Origin: Patagioenas fasciata
Lineage: Eukaryota; Chordata; Aves; Columbiformes; Columbidae
Direction of reading: 5' to 3'
Length of the DNA: 64,000 nucleotides
Assembly: GCF_037038585.1 (NCBI RefSeq)
Contig: NC_092541.1
Coordinates: 195,445 to 259,444, forward strand
The number at the start of each line of letters is the position of its first letter. Within the stretch, counting starts at the first letter, position 1. This document shows positions 39,426 to 61,000 of this stretch, piece by piece. The notes under the pieces were generated by a model. That model was given only the letters and a program-made list of their open reading frames with translations. It ran no database searches and was not told the DNA's origin. Made by a program: the position numbers and the translations under genes.

Positions 39426-40733
39426 TAGCACAGGGATGGATTCGGTCGGTCCGGGTGACCTGGGCACAGGGTGACCCGTGCCCCGTGGTCCCCCAGCCCC
39501 TCACCCAGCCTCGGGGCTCTGGGTGGCCCTGGGACAGCGCGGGTGGCAGGGGGGGAGCAGGGCGGGGGCTGGCGCTGGCTGCCCGTTATCAGTGGGGTGC
39601 AGCCCGGCACACCGGGCTGATGCAAGAGCTGCCGGCGGGTCTGGAGGGGCCGGGGAGCCCCGGGACAGGCCGGTCTGGGGGGGTCAGGGGCCGCCAGCGC
39701 TACGGGGCCAGGCGGGGCAGGGCAGGAAGGAGGAGGCCGGGTCCGGAGCGGCTGAGGCTCCCGTGGCCCCGCCGCGGCTCCGGACCCCACCGGGGATCCC
39801 GTGGCCCCCGCGGGGTGTCTGTGACCCCAGCCTGGCTCCCGCGGCCCCTGGCCGAGAGAGAGATCCCGCATCACCCCGGTGAGATCTGGAGGGGTTGGTC
39901 CCCACTAAAGCCCCCCCGGACCTTGCAGCTTCCCCCGTGCATCCTCCGTGTGGGATCCTGGGCAGGGGCAGCGGCTGGCAGCCGGGTCCCCACCCTCCCA
40001 ACCTGGGAGTCACCACGGCGGGGGAAAGGGGCAGGGGGGGCTGGAGATCCCGGGGCAGGACTCCCCCCGGCGGCTCTGATGAGGGGCAGGTGGGGGTTCA
40101 TAGGGGTTGGGATTACGGGGGAGGGGGAGCCCGAACGCCTGGGTCCCTCCGGTGCTGCCCCGGGGCTCGGGGGTGTCGGGGACGGAGTGCGGGGAAAGGC
40201 GCCCCCTGACGGTTGTCCCCCCGCACGGCGCCGGGGCAGCTGCGGGGGGGGCGACGCCGGAGCGCGGCGGGGCGCAGGGCGTGCGGGGGCATGCGGGCAC
40301 AGGCTGCACCCAGCCCGCCCCTGCACGCGGGTCCACGTGGGGCCTGACCCCCCGGGTGTGGGTCCATGCGGGACCTGACCCCCGGACGCAGGACGCGGCA
40401 GGACTGGCCAGCGGGAGCGGGCACGGCCGGGCCGGGGCAGGATGCCGCGTCCCTGCTGGGAAGCTGCTGGGGCTCTGCCGTCGCCTGACGTCGGTTCCCA
40501 TCCCGGATGGCAACAGGGCAGGGCACCGCTTCCCCGGGGACCCCCGGCCCCGGGACCTCTCAGCCCACGGGGAGTGGGTTACGCTGCCGGGGGCTGCGGG
40601 AACGGCCCCAGCATCCTGCCCCAGCCCCGTCCCAGGGGACAAACCGCATGTCCCCGGGGGCACCGAGCGCTGTCCCGGCCTCTCCTAACATGTTTTCTCT
40701 CCCTTTCCCCCCGCGCCTGCCTGGACGCTGCAG

Positions 40734-40807
40734 AGTGCCGGGTTATGGTCCCGCCGGGTTGAGTGCCGGGACGCAGCGAGGCCGTGGCAGGGGCTGAGCC
40801 AGGAGCC
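40734..40807 (+). other. SLC4A1: SLC4A1 5' UTR portion of the first coding exon
   Basis: A pyrimidine-rich tract and GCTGCAG acceptor end at 40,733, followed by 74 bp of leader before the ATG. This implies an upstream noncoding exon, whose donor I could not place in 39.5-40.4 kb. Transcription could instead start within this tract. Confidence 0.45.
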
Positions 40808-50353
<9,546 letters not shown>

Positions 50354-51531
50354 GGGCTCAGCACCACCTGCCCCCCCGGGACGGCCTCATGCCCCCCAGC
50401 TCCCCCATCCGCCCGCTTGTAGCTCCAGCGCTGCCGTCCCGGGGCCACTGGGTGATGGAGGGGACTCGGGGACACAGCCCCAGAGCCCCGGTCCCCACCC
50501 ACACACCCTGTGAATAGAGCCTTTTTATTTTGTTCCCCTTTTTTCCCTTTTTTTAACATTTTGGATGGTGTGATCTCACCCACACTTTGCTGCCCGCCGG
50601 GGAAGAGGCTGCTCGTGCGGGGGGGTCCTGCGGGCTGTCCCCCACCCACGGCGGGAGGAGCGGCCCGTGCCCCGCGCACCGGCGCCGGGAAGGAGCTGGA
50701 GGAAGACTCTGGAGCCCAGAGGAGGAGAAAGGCAGGGACGGGGAACGCGGCAGAGATGAGGACACGGGGAGGGGTCCCCCATTGCCCCAGCCCTGCTCTC
50801 TGCCCCGGGGCCCCCCCGCACAGCCCCTCTTCCCCAGACGAACGTTCAGTGCTAACGAGCGCTCGCGGCTGCTCGGCATCGTCCCCGGGCTGGGGTGTAA
50901 ATAGCCCAGCAAGAGGGTTTATGTTTTTCAACGAAGATTATCATGCCAAAAACACACAAAAAATGTTGATGCTGGTGCTTCTGCAGGTGGGATTTGCTCA
51001 GAATCAAACAAAAAATGCCAAAAAAGACCCAAAAAGCACCTTAAAAAAAAGAAAACAAGCAGCTGCCAAGGGTGATGTGTATATTTGAGGCTGTTTGGGG
51101 AGTGTGTAATTTATTCCTGCAGGCCGATGGCTCCCGGCACCGCGGGGCCGCGTGTACATACCGGAGAGACTATATGGGAATTCACATTTTCTAGAAAAGC
51201 TTATTGTAAAGGATCCTGGTCAGGGCCTAAACTCTACGGACCAGTCCGGTAGCGTCGTTTAACTGATGGATTAATCTAATTCCTCTTTATTTTTTTAGCG
51301 TTTCAGTTAAATCCGTGTAGTTTTTCCATGATTTTTGTCTTGCTGACCACGTCTTGCCCATTTCTGCCAGAATTGCTCCCAAACCAGCCGAGCGTCCCTC
51401 TGCTCCTGCCAGGGCTGATCCTGCCCTGCTCAGACCCCATCGGGGACCCCGAAACCAGCGGGGGGCAGGGGGCGCAGCCCTGACCTGGCCCTGTGCTTGA
51501 GTTCATTTAGTTCTTATCATTATGTGTCCAA

Positions 51532-51599
51532 AATAAACAATGTTACGATCTTTGGTTTTCTCCTTCCCTTCCCCCCCACCTCTGTCGGGCTTTAATAAA
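51532..51599 (+). terminator. SLC4A1 tandem poly(A) signals
   Basis: AATAAA occurs at 51,532-51,537 and 51,594-51,599, about 1.2 kb after the stop codon. T-rich sequence lies between them. Either could end the transcript. Confidence 0.75.
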
Positions 51600-51774
51600 G
51601 AAATTGGTGAAATCAGAGAGGACGTGGGGTTTTTCTTTCCAGTTGGACATTTGCTGGGGGGATGCTTTGTTCATTCGCCCCCCCATAAAGGGAGCAGCAG
51701 CAGCAGCGCCCTTTGAAGGTGCCCGCTCACGACACCCCAGGGTGCTCAGGATGCTCACCATGGCCGCCCCCTGC

Positions 51775-52085
51775 ACCCGGGGGCTCCCGTGGCCACGCCG
51801 GGATGCTCAGCCCCCCTTGCCCCCTGGGGGTTCCTTGTGGCCACGCCGGGATGCTCAGCGCCCCCCTGCACCCCACGGGCTCCCTGTGGCCACGCCGGGA
51901 TGCTCAGCGCCCCCCTGCACCCCACGGGCTCCCTGTGGCCACGCCGGGATGCTCAGCGCCCCCCTGCACCCCACGGGCTCCCTGTGGCCACGCCGGGATG
52001 CTCAGCGCCCCCCTGCACCCCACGGGCTCCCTGTGGCCACGCCAGGATGCTCAGCACCCCGCTGCACCCCAGGGGCTCCCTGTGG
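51775..52085. repeat. 49-bp minisatellite between SLC4A1 and UBTF
   Basis: About six copies of a unit running CTCCCTGTGGCCACGCCGGG, ATGCTCAGCGCCCCCCTGCA, CCCCACGGG. The first and last copies are diverged. It starts about 180 bp after the second SLC4A1 poly(A) signal. Confidence 0.94.
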
Positions 52086-52089
52086 CTGC

Positions 52090-53740
52090 CCCTGCTCCGG
52101 GGCACACACTGAGCCACCTGCCCAGGGATGTTGTTGTGACAGCACAGGGTAGACCCCTGACCCCCTCCAGATCACACCAGCATCAAATTGACTCTGATGA
52201 GCCATAATCTCATTAACGAGAGCAATCAGTAGAGCTGCTGCCCCCATAGAAAACACCTGCCCATGGCAAACTTTGTAAACAGGGTGGTGGGAAGGGATGT
52301 GCCCATTTGCCTTTTTGTGGGGCAGACGTCGGGGTCAGCATCTGCGACTGCTCCTGGTTGTGACCCCAGCAGCGCTCTGTGGGGCTGGGATAAATCTCGC
52401 CCTGGTCCCCAGCTTCTCCTGAGCCACGCGTTGCTGCCAGCCCGTGCTTTCTGGAGACAGGGGTACGTGGCCAGTGCTTTTTGGCCCAAGGGCTGCAGGT
52501 GCAGCAGCTGCTTGAGCCACGCCAGGTGCCATCTGGACGGCTCCTCGTGCCGCTGTCCCGGCCCGTGGGAGCCGGCGCTGTGCGGTGGTGATGGAGGTGC
52601 TGCCCGCGCCCCTGCCGTGTGTTCCTGCTGCCGAGAGCTTTGTACCCGCGGGGCGATGCCAGCGAGGCCAATGCTGCCAGGCCCGGCCTGGCCCGAGGGG
52701 TGGGATTTAGGTCAAGCCCCACGTGAGCCGGGCTTGGCGCAGCGTGGCTGGGGGGGTTTGCGGCACAGACCTGCGGGCGCAGGGCAGGAGGGGGGTTGCA
52801 AAGGCAGGAAAAAAATAGTAGTTGATAGGCTTTCTAATGAGGAGGGGGGAGCACAGAGCTCGAGAGCCGGGCGCTGTTCTACTGTACCTGTATTTGCAAA
52901 AATTACTCATCTACAAAAATGACAGCAACTAAAACATTTCCTTGGTAAGAAGCAAGTCCTGGGGAGGGCACAGAGAGAGGACGGGGGTGTCTTCGGGAGC
53001 CCCTGCTCCCAGCCCATCTGCAGGGGGTTGCGGCTGATTTCCAGGGCTCTGTGTCCCCCCTCGGTAGCGAAGCCACACGACTGCACTGCGGGGGAACCTG
53101 TGCGGCCGCTGGGGCCGCAGCGCGCCGGCACTGCCCGCCCAAAAGGGCTCCTGGTTACAGCAAAAAAGGTAAAAATTAAAAATGTCGATTTTCACAAGTT
53201 GGACCTGATCACCTCCAAATATTTTGTTGATCGTGTGGGTTTTGTTTGGTTGGTTTGTTTTAAAATTTTTCACTCTTGCAAAACAGTGACATTTCACCTA
53301 ATTTGGACAGGAAAGCGGCTCAGCCGAGCGCCTTTCCATGCCGAATAAATATACTGACTTTTTTTTCCCCAAGCTTTCCCTGGAGGGATCGGCTGCCCAG
53401 CCCGGAGCAGCTGGCACGGCTCGGCACGGCTCGGCACGCCCTGGCAGCTGCGCCGGCCGCAGGCAGGACCGCAGGACGTGGCGGAGGGGCCGTCCATCTG
53501 TCTGTCTGTCCGATCCTTTGCTTGGGAGTAAGGCCCACTGCCCTGGCCAGGTTGTCCCCCATTGTCCCCCTGACCCCAAATCAGCCTGGGGGGCCAATTG
53601 CACTCAGATTGGTGTTTGTGGTTTGTTTTTTTGGGGGTTTGGTTTTCTCCCCTATACACAGGGGTGAAAATCCCCCAGATTTTGGCTGTTCCCGAGCAGC
53701 CAGCTGGAGAGATGTCCCCAGCCAGCCAAGCCCGGGGCAG
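52090..53740. other. SLC4A1-UBTF spacer
   Basis: No recognisable exon or RNA gene. AT-richer sequence at 53,150-53,360 includes TTTGTTTGGTTGGTTTGTTT. The 100-420-codon open frames toward 53.3-55 kb belong to the UBTF CpG island and show no conserved protein sequence. Confidence 0.55.
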
Positions 53741-56700
53741 CCCCGGCCCCGTGTTCCCAGGAATCCTGGGGGCTCCCCAGCACCTCCCGCTCCCCGCGGC
53801 CTTGTGGCAGGTGCCTGGCGGAGCCGCCGGCGCCGGCCGGGCCGCTTGTGTGCAGATGGCCGGAGCTCGCCAGCGGCCGTGCCGTGCGGGCGGCCGGGAG
53901 CGGCGGTGCCGTGCGGGCGGCCTGCGGCCGGAGCGCACAGCCAGCCCCGGCTGGGCCGCAGCGTGTGAGCGGCAGCGGGGCGCCCGGTACCGCGCGGGCA
54001 GGCCGGGGTGGCCGGTAGAGTGCAGGGAGTTTGGGATGGCCCGTAATTTGCAGGCAGCTCGGGATGGCCGGTAATTTGCAGGCAGCTGCCCGGCCGGGAT
54101 TGGCTGCGGGGAATGACGCCCAGCACAACAAAGGTGGAGTTGGAGAAATTGCATTAAAAAAAATTAAGAGAGAGAGAGAGAAGAAAGGGAGCGGAAAGCG
54201 GAGGGAGGGGAGGAAACTGCCCCTCGCCCGCCCCGCCGGGGAAATCCCCCACCGCGGCGTGTCCCGGGGCTGCCCGGGGCCGCGGGGCGGGCAGGGAGCG
54301 CGGCCCCGCCGCTCCCCGCCGTACCGGAGGGGACCCACCGGGGCGGGAGGCGGCTCGGCTTCCCCCCCTCCGCTTCCCCCCCCTTCGTTTTTTTCTCCTT
54401 TTTTTTTTTTTTTTTTTTTTATGCAAACGCCGGGCGAGGATTGTTGCACATGTAAGGAGATTTTTTTTTTCCCTTTCCCCCCCCCTTCCCTCCTCTCTCC
54501 TTCCTCCTCCTCCTCCTCCTCTTTTTCTTCTCGCCACAGTGTTGCAAAAGCAAAGAGCAATAAAAAACACGGCGAAAGCGGCGGGAGCGCGGGGCGGCGG
54601 CGGCGGCCGGCGGTGCCGTTTGGGGAGCGGCGGAGGCTGGCGGCGGACCCCGGCGCGCAGAGCCCGGCTGATTGGAAGAGAAAACGCAGCGCCATGGAGG
54701 CGGGGGAAAGCGCGATCGTCTCTGCGGGGACTGGAGCGCGTCCACGCCCGGGGCCAGCGCTGCAGAGCTGGCCGGCGTTCAACCGCCGCTTCCCCGCCCC
54801 GGCCCCGCCGAGCGAGCCCCGGCCCCGCCGAGCCGCGGCCCCCCAAAGCCGCGGGCCCGCAGGTACGTGCCTGCGCCGGGGGAGCCGCGCCGCGCCGCCC
54901 GGGCTCGCCATTCGCCGCCGCGCCGCTCCGCCGGCGGGGCTGGAGGAGGCGCTTTGTTCCTCCCCGGGCTCCTGCTGCCGCCGCCGCCGCTGCCGCCGCG
55001 CACCGGGCTCGGTAAGGCGCCGCCGCCGCTCCGCCGGGAAGGGGGCTTTTGCACCCGCCGAAGGGGGATTTCGGGGCTTTTTTCTTTAAAAATACTAGGG
55101 TTTGGGTTTTTTAGAGAGGAAAAAAACCCCCACCAGGCTGGGTTCCGCGCAGGCCCCGCGGGCAGGAAGCCGCCGCCGGGGCTCGCCCGCCCGCTCCGGC
55201 CCCGCTCCGCGCCGGCGGGGGGCACCGCGCTGGGGCTCGGGGCGGGGGGGAGCGCACGGCTCGGCGGCCTCGGTGTGCCCCCCCTCCCTCCTTTTCCCTT
55301 CCCTTCCCTCTCCTCCTCCTCGCTCCCTCCCTCCTTCCCGCTCGCCCTCCCTCCCGGCTGCCGCAGCTGGATTTCGGGGGCAGGCTTCCAGCGCTGGGCG
55401 GTTGTTTTTCCCCAGCCCGGGTGAGTCCCGCGCCGCGGAGCTCGGCACCGCGCTCGGCCGGGTGCGTGCCCAGGCTCGTCCGCTTCCCCCCCCTCCTGCT
55501 CCGCGCTTCATTTTTCCTCCGCTTATTCTTTTTTATATATTTTTTCCCTTCCTTTTTTTTTTCTGCCTTTCTTCCCCGCTTCTTTCTTCCTTTCTTCCCT
55601 CCGGACCGGGAGCGGGGCTCCAGCCCCCCGCTGGGTGGGTGGGTGTTTCTGGGCTCGAGGAGGGGTCGCGGAGGGGGGGAGAGGAGGGGGCGGCGGTGGT
55701 GGGAAGCGGGGGGGATGGATTGGGTAGGAGCCGCTCCCCGGGGGTCGGTGCGGGGAGGTCGCGCTGCCCTCGCCCGGCTCGCTGCAGCTGCCCGGCCGCC
55801 CCCAGCCGGGCATCCCCGCCCCCCCTTCCCCCTCCTCCTCCTTCTTCTTCTTCCCCCAGCGGCTCCGGCGCGGGGCTGGGGCTGCGGCGGCTCGGCTAGA
55901 GCTCCCCCCCTCCTCCTCCTCCTCCTTCCACCACCACCTCCTCCTCCTTCTCTCCTCTCCTCCTCCTCCCCCTTGCAGCCCGGAGAGGTGGGTTTGTCTC
56001 GGCTTTATAACCGCGCCGGCTGCACGGGTGGAGGGGAAGGAGCGGCGGGCGGAGGCGGGCGCAGCCCGGCCATTGTGTGCCGCGGCGGAGAGCGGCCGCG
56101 CCGGCCGGTAACGATGGGGGGTGGCGGACGGGGAGGCCAGGGGAGGGGGAGAGCCGCGGCGCATCGCATCGCTCCGGGGGGCCGGGGGAGCGTGGAGGGG
56201 CCCGGGGAACGCTCCGCGCTCCCTCTCCGCTCCCCGGCCCCCCCGGACTCGCCTCCATTGTCTGCCCGGGCGCTGTGGGAGGAGGGGGGAAGGCGGCAAG
56301 GCGGCGGAGCGCGGCTCGCTGGCGCCCGGGTGGGAACCGGGGGCGGGAGGGGGCCGGGGAGGCGCCGCCGGGGCCGCCCGCGCTCGGTCCCACCCGGTTC
56401 CTGCTGCCTGGCGGAGGAGGAGACTGGCGCTGGCCGGCGGCGCAGGGCATGTGCGGGCTCCCCGCCTCCGCCCGCCGGCCCGGCCCCTTCCTCCCCCGCC
56501 TCCTCCTCCTCCCCCCTCAAGGCGCGGGATCCGGTCCCCCCCCGGGGATCCCGCAACACCCCCCCCCGGGGATCCCTCTGCGCGCGCACCGCGATCGCCC
56601 CCGCCCCGCCCCGCGCTGATCCAATGGATCCCTCCCCCTGCCGCGATCCCGCCTTCCCGCGCCCCGCTGCGCCCCCTCCCCGGGGCGATCCCCGCTCCCC

Positions 56701-56900
56701 CACCCCCGGGGGCTGGGCTGATCCCACCCCCGGGAGATCCCGGATCCACCCCCGCGGGGGCCGACCCGACCCTGAAGCGATCCCGCACCTGCTGCCCTGC
56801 CGGGCTCGCCCGGCCCGGGGCGACCCCTGATCCGCCCCGCTGGTCGTTCCGACCGGGTTCGCCCCTCAGGTGCTGCTCTGACCCCTGCAGCCCTGCCCTG
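53740..56900 (+). promoter_or_regulatory. UBTF CpG-island promoter with candidate noncoding first exons
   Basis: About 3 kb of extremely CpG-rich sequence precedes UBTF. Several donors could end a noncoding first exon: GCAG before GTACGT at 54,863, CTCG before GTAAGG at 55,013 and CCGG before GTGAGT at about 55,420. All could splice to the acceptor at 57,965. It includes a 29-bp direct duplication at 54,031-54,090 (GGGATGGCCGGTAATTTGCA) and long poly-T and C/T tracts at 54,384-54,535. A housekeeping, multi-start promoter is likely; exact starts are unknown. Confidence 0.6.
54384..54540. repeat. Poly-T and C/T-rich tracts in the UBTF promoter
   Basis: A run of 20 or more T at about 54,400-54,420, then TTTTTTTTTTCCCTTTCCCC and (CCT)n toward 54,520. 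Such tracts are prone to sequencing error, so exact length is uncertain. Confidence 0.8.
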
Positions 56901-57965
56901 GCCTCCCAGGGGCTGGCGGGGTCCGCACCCCCTCCAGGTGATCCCCGATCCCCCGTCCCTGGAGGGATCCCCAGCGGGGCCTGCGCTCCCCAGCGCAATC
57001 CCCGGTGCCCCTGGGTGATCCTCCCTCTGGCCCAGGGTCCTGGATCCCGCCCCCGGTTCCCATCCCAAGGCCCAGGTCTCTCCCAGGCTCCTCCCAGGCC
57101 AGGATCTGGCCCCCTGGCTCCCACCGGGATCCCCAGGATCCCCCAGCCCGCGCCCCCCGGGCCGTCCCTTATCCCCTGGGGCCTGCGGCCTGGCCCGCGG
57201 CCCGGCTCCCCCCACTGCTGCTGCCCCCCCGAGGCCTCGTACCCGCTCGCCCCCCTGGGATCTGCGGGGATTGTTCCCCTAGCGCCCCCCTGGTGAAATA
57301 TCCACCCCCCGGTGTGCTGTCCCTCCCCAGGAGAGCCCCGGTCCCCCCGTCCTGGGGAGATCTTTCCCCAGAGCCCCCCACATGCGCAGCCCTGAGCCCC
57401 CTTGCATCGCGATCACAGAACCGCAGATCCTGCCCGCCTGGCGACGATCTTGGTGGATCTGTGGCATCTCTTCCTTTGAGACCCCGATTTCTGAGGGAGT
57501 GACCCCCTTGGGAGACCCCTCGGAGCCCTGTTGGTTCAGGTCCCCCTGGCCCCCTCCCCTGGGTCTCTGGAACCCTCCCACCCCTGCTCAGGGAGATCCC
57601 CTGGACCCTTCTCCTCTCACATCTGTGGGGTCCCTCCAGGTCCTGCCCCCACCCCACAGACATCCCCCCAAACCCTTTTTCCCTGCCTACATCTCCTTTT
57701 ATCCCCCCCTGCAAGGGCTGGGGTTGTGCCACCATTAATGCTCCCCCTCCTCCAGCATCTCCGGGACCCCCCGGCCTCCACCTTCTCACCTGTTACCCCT
57801 GCCCTGCACCCCCCTCCAAGGCCCCTGCAAACCTGGCAGGGCTGGGTGTGGGGGGGATCCCAGCACCTCGTTCATCTGCGGGGGAGGACGTGATGTGGGG
57901 GCCCCGGCAGGGTTGGGGTCCGCCCCAGTGTGGGAGTACCTAGCGGGGTCTCCCTTTGCTTGCAG

Positions 57966-58034
57966 ACCGAGCGGGAGTGATCTCGGGAAGCGAGGGAGCC
58001 GGCGGGGACCGTGCTGGGCGCAGGCAGGTGGAGG
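57966..58034 (+). other. UBTF: UBTF 5' UTR portion of the first coding exon
   Basis: Follows a TTTGCTTGCAG acceptor at 57,965. The ATG context is GTGGAGGATGA, with A/G at -3. The 57.0-57.9 kb sequence before it is C-rich intron with no conserved exon seen. Confidence 0.7.
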
Positions 58035-61000
58035 ATGAACGGCGAAGCCGAGTGCCCTGCAGACTTGGAAATGACAGCTCCCAAAAACCAAGGTGAGGCC
58101 CCCCTGCCACACCGGGGGTCCCGCGGGAACGCCACCGCCGTCACATTAAAAACAGAGTAAAACCCCACGGTGGCACTTTTGTCTGAGGGACGGAGGAGCC
58201 GTGGTCCTGACCATGCCGGTGGGGGGTTTGTCGGTCCCGGTGCCGGCTCTGCCGTGGGGGTCGTGCGGGCGCGCGCAGGTGCTCGTACCTCGGCCCCGGC
58301 AAGGGGCGCCCGCCAGCTCGCAGCGTCTGGGGTGCTGGCGGTGGGTGGCTGGCGTTTTGGCAGGGGGCACTGGCTCAAAGAGGCTCTGCCTTCACCATTC
58401 ACATCTGGGCTGCATTACAAGCTGAGCCGTTACCTTGGGCCTCCGGCTTCCAGACCCTGAGATGACATCAGAGGTTCAGCTTTTATTGGAAAAAGGGGGA
58501 GGAAAACAAGAAAAAACAGGCGTTTTATTTGGGGCAGCCGGGCTGCGCTGCCCCGCCACCCCAAACCGCCCCGAGTGCCCCCGCGCCCGGGGAGCGCGGT
58601 CCAGCCCCTCTCGCCCACCGGTCCCGTTTTTCCTTCCTTGCCACAGTCGGTTCTTGCCCTGGGCGAACCCAGCTGGAGCACGTGTTCTTCCTGGGTCTTT
58701 AGATGGATTTAATTACACCAGGGCAGCTTTCCTAATATAGACCTGGCCCGGCCGATGCCAGGAGAGCCGGGGATAAATCGGTCCCAGGGCACAGACAACC
58801 CCATTCATCTTGGCAATTGAAATCCGCAATTCCGGTGGTTTTCGGCAAACCCTGGGCGGAGGGAGCGGGGATGGAGGGACGAGGGGCTGAACGTGGGGTC
58901 CCCGTTGTGCTCACCCTGCTGCCAGCTAGGGTTTGGGTAGACTTCCACCATTTCTTCTGTATTCCTGTGGGCTGTGGTTGTTTCAGCCGTCTGCCAGCAG
59001 CAGGGTCATGCAGGGCCAAAGGTCTTGAGGTGTTTGCACATTGGAGGGGGGAAACTGAGGCGTGGGGCTTGTTGATGGGGCAGTTTGGGGGTCCCTTTAG
59101 GCAGCTCCAGGTGCCCCAGCCGTCTCCTGGCAGCGGCGTGGGGCTGGCGATGCCGTGAGAGCCGCGGCTGCCCGGGCTGGGCTGCAGCGGACGGGGCTGC
59201 GTGGGTGTGCGGCGCGGGGCTCTGCTCCTCTGGCCTCTGCCCTTTCGGCCCCCAGGGCCCGCTGCTTTTCGTCAGGGGCACCCGGCTCTGCAGCGCACCC
59301 AGCGCTCCTCTCCCCACCCGCGGCGGGAGCTTGGGGCCCGGCACAGGAGCCCCCTCCCGGCAGCTTGTCTGTGTGGGAGCTGGGAACGCTCCCGGCATTT
59401 CAGGGGGTGTTGGGTGACATAACCATCGCCCCTGCCCTGTCAGGGACCACGCTGCAAGACGGGGGGCTGTGCTGGGTTCTGCGCCCCCCTGCTTCATGGT
59501 CTCTGAGCTTTGACCTTGGCAGAGGTCAACATGGAGCTAGGTGATGGCAAGGCTCTCCGAGTTGAAGGAAACGCGGTGCTTGGGGGTTTCCCGTTGCTCC
59601 GGATGCACCTTTTCCACTTAGAAAGTGGGTTTCCCTGTTTCCTCCTTGGCTGGAGAGCAGATCACTCCCGTTCTGCTCCACGGGGCTTCGCGCCCGTGCG
59701 TAGGAAATAACCTTGTGCTCCCGTGCAGCAGAGCCACCACCTTATCTGATGGTGTTCTGGGATGTGCGAGTCTCTGGTTTGCACTGAGTGGATTTTCTAG
59801 CTTTGCCCGGATTGTTTTGGCCCACAGAAAGTTGCTCTAGGGTGATGGAAGCGGGCACGTCCCTTTGATCTTTAATCTCGAGAGGCAGCATGTGGAGATT
59901 GTGTGTCCCGGCGTGTGGTGCGGGGTGCACGCCGGAGCTGAAGTCCCCGTCCCTCGGGAAGGCAGCCGGGCCCCTGCTGCTGCTGAGCCTGTTTCTTTGT
60001 GCTCAGACCGCTGGTCTCAGGAGGACATGCTGACTCTGCTGGAGTGCATGAAGAATAACCTGCCCTCCAACGATGGAAGCAAGTTCAAAACCACCGAGTC
60101 CCACCTGGACTGGGAGAAAGTGGCTTTCAAGGACTTTTCGGGGGAGATGTGCAAGATGAAGTGGATGGAGATTTCTAACGAGGTAACTGACAGCTGCGTG
60201 GGGATCAGAGGGCTCTGTTTGGGAGGGACAGTGTGTTCTTGTGGCCTCCTGGGGCTGTTTGAATTGGTCCAGTTACGTGCCCCGAGCCCTCGGCCATTCA
60301 TGCCGACACCATCCCGCTGCCGCCGGCATCGCGAGCCCTTGGGAGGCGCTGGGACGGGTCGTTTGCGTGGCGGCATTACCACACCCGTGGGTTTGTGGCA
60401 TGCTGAGCGTGGCTTGGTGCTGAGCAGGGATCTGCCTTGTCCCCTGCCCGCAGCCCCTTCACATTTGTGGCCCTTTGTTACCTGCAGGTGAGGAAGTTTC
60501 GGACCCTCACAGAGCTCATTATGGATGCTGAAGAGCACGTGAAGAATCCTTACAAGGGCAAAAAGCTCAAGGTATTGGGCAGGAGTTGGGGTCAGGCTCT
60601 AAAGGGGGCCCTTGGCTTGCCCAGGGTGGGGGCTGTCACCCATGTGGCACCGCAGACCCGTGTGGCTCTGCCACCAGAGCCCCTGCGGGCACCTCACTGC
60701 CCGTAATCCCTGCACCGGCTGCCCAGGGCTCCGGAGGCCACAGGCTCTGGGCCTGGGCCAAGTCCAGGGTACATGTAACGTGGCCGGCTGTGCTGGCAGC
60801 CTGCGGCCAAGTTTAGCACAGGGGGGCTGTGAGGCCGCTGTCCTATTCCTGGCCTGCCGGGTCGGGTGGGGTGCTGCTTTCGGCTGGGTGGCCACCGGCT
60901 GTCCCCTCCTCCTGCCTCAATTTCCCCTCTTGCGGCACAACCACTTTGTGCAACAGCTCTGGATGGCTGGAGACTGCTCGGGCGATACCCAGGCCTGGGA

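Noticed and set aside
51472-51486. GGGCAGGGGGCGCAG near the SLC4A1 3' end as a third CTCF site
   Set aside because: Lacks the leading CC of the core and sits in a 3' UTR; too weak to list.
53276-57124. 230-533-codon open frames around the UBTF promoter
   Set aside because: CpG-island composition. Both strands are open and no domain is recognisable; the true UBTF start is at 58,035 by protein match.
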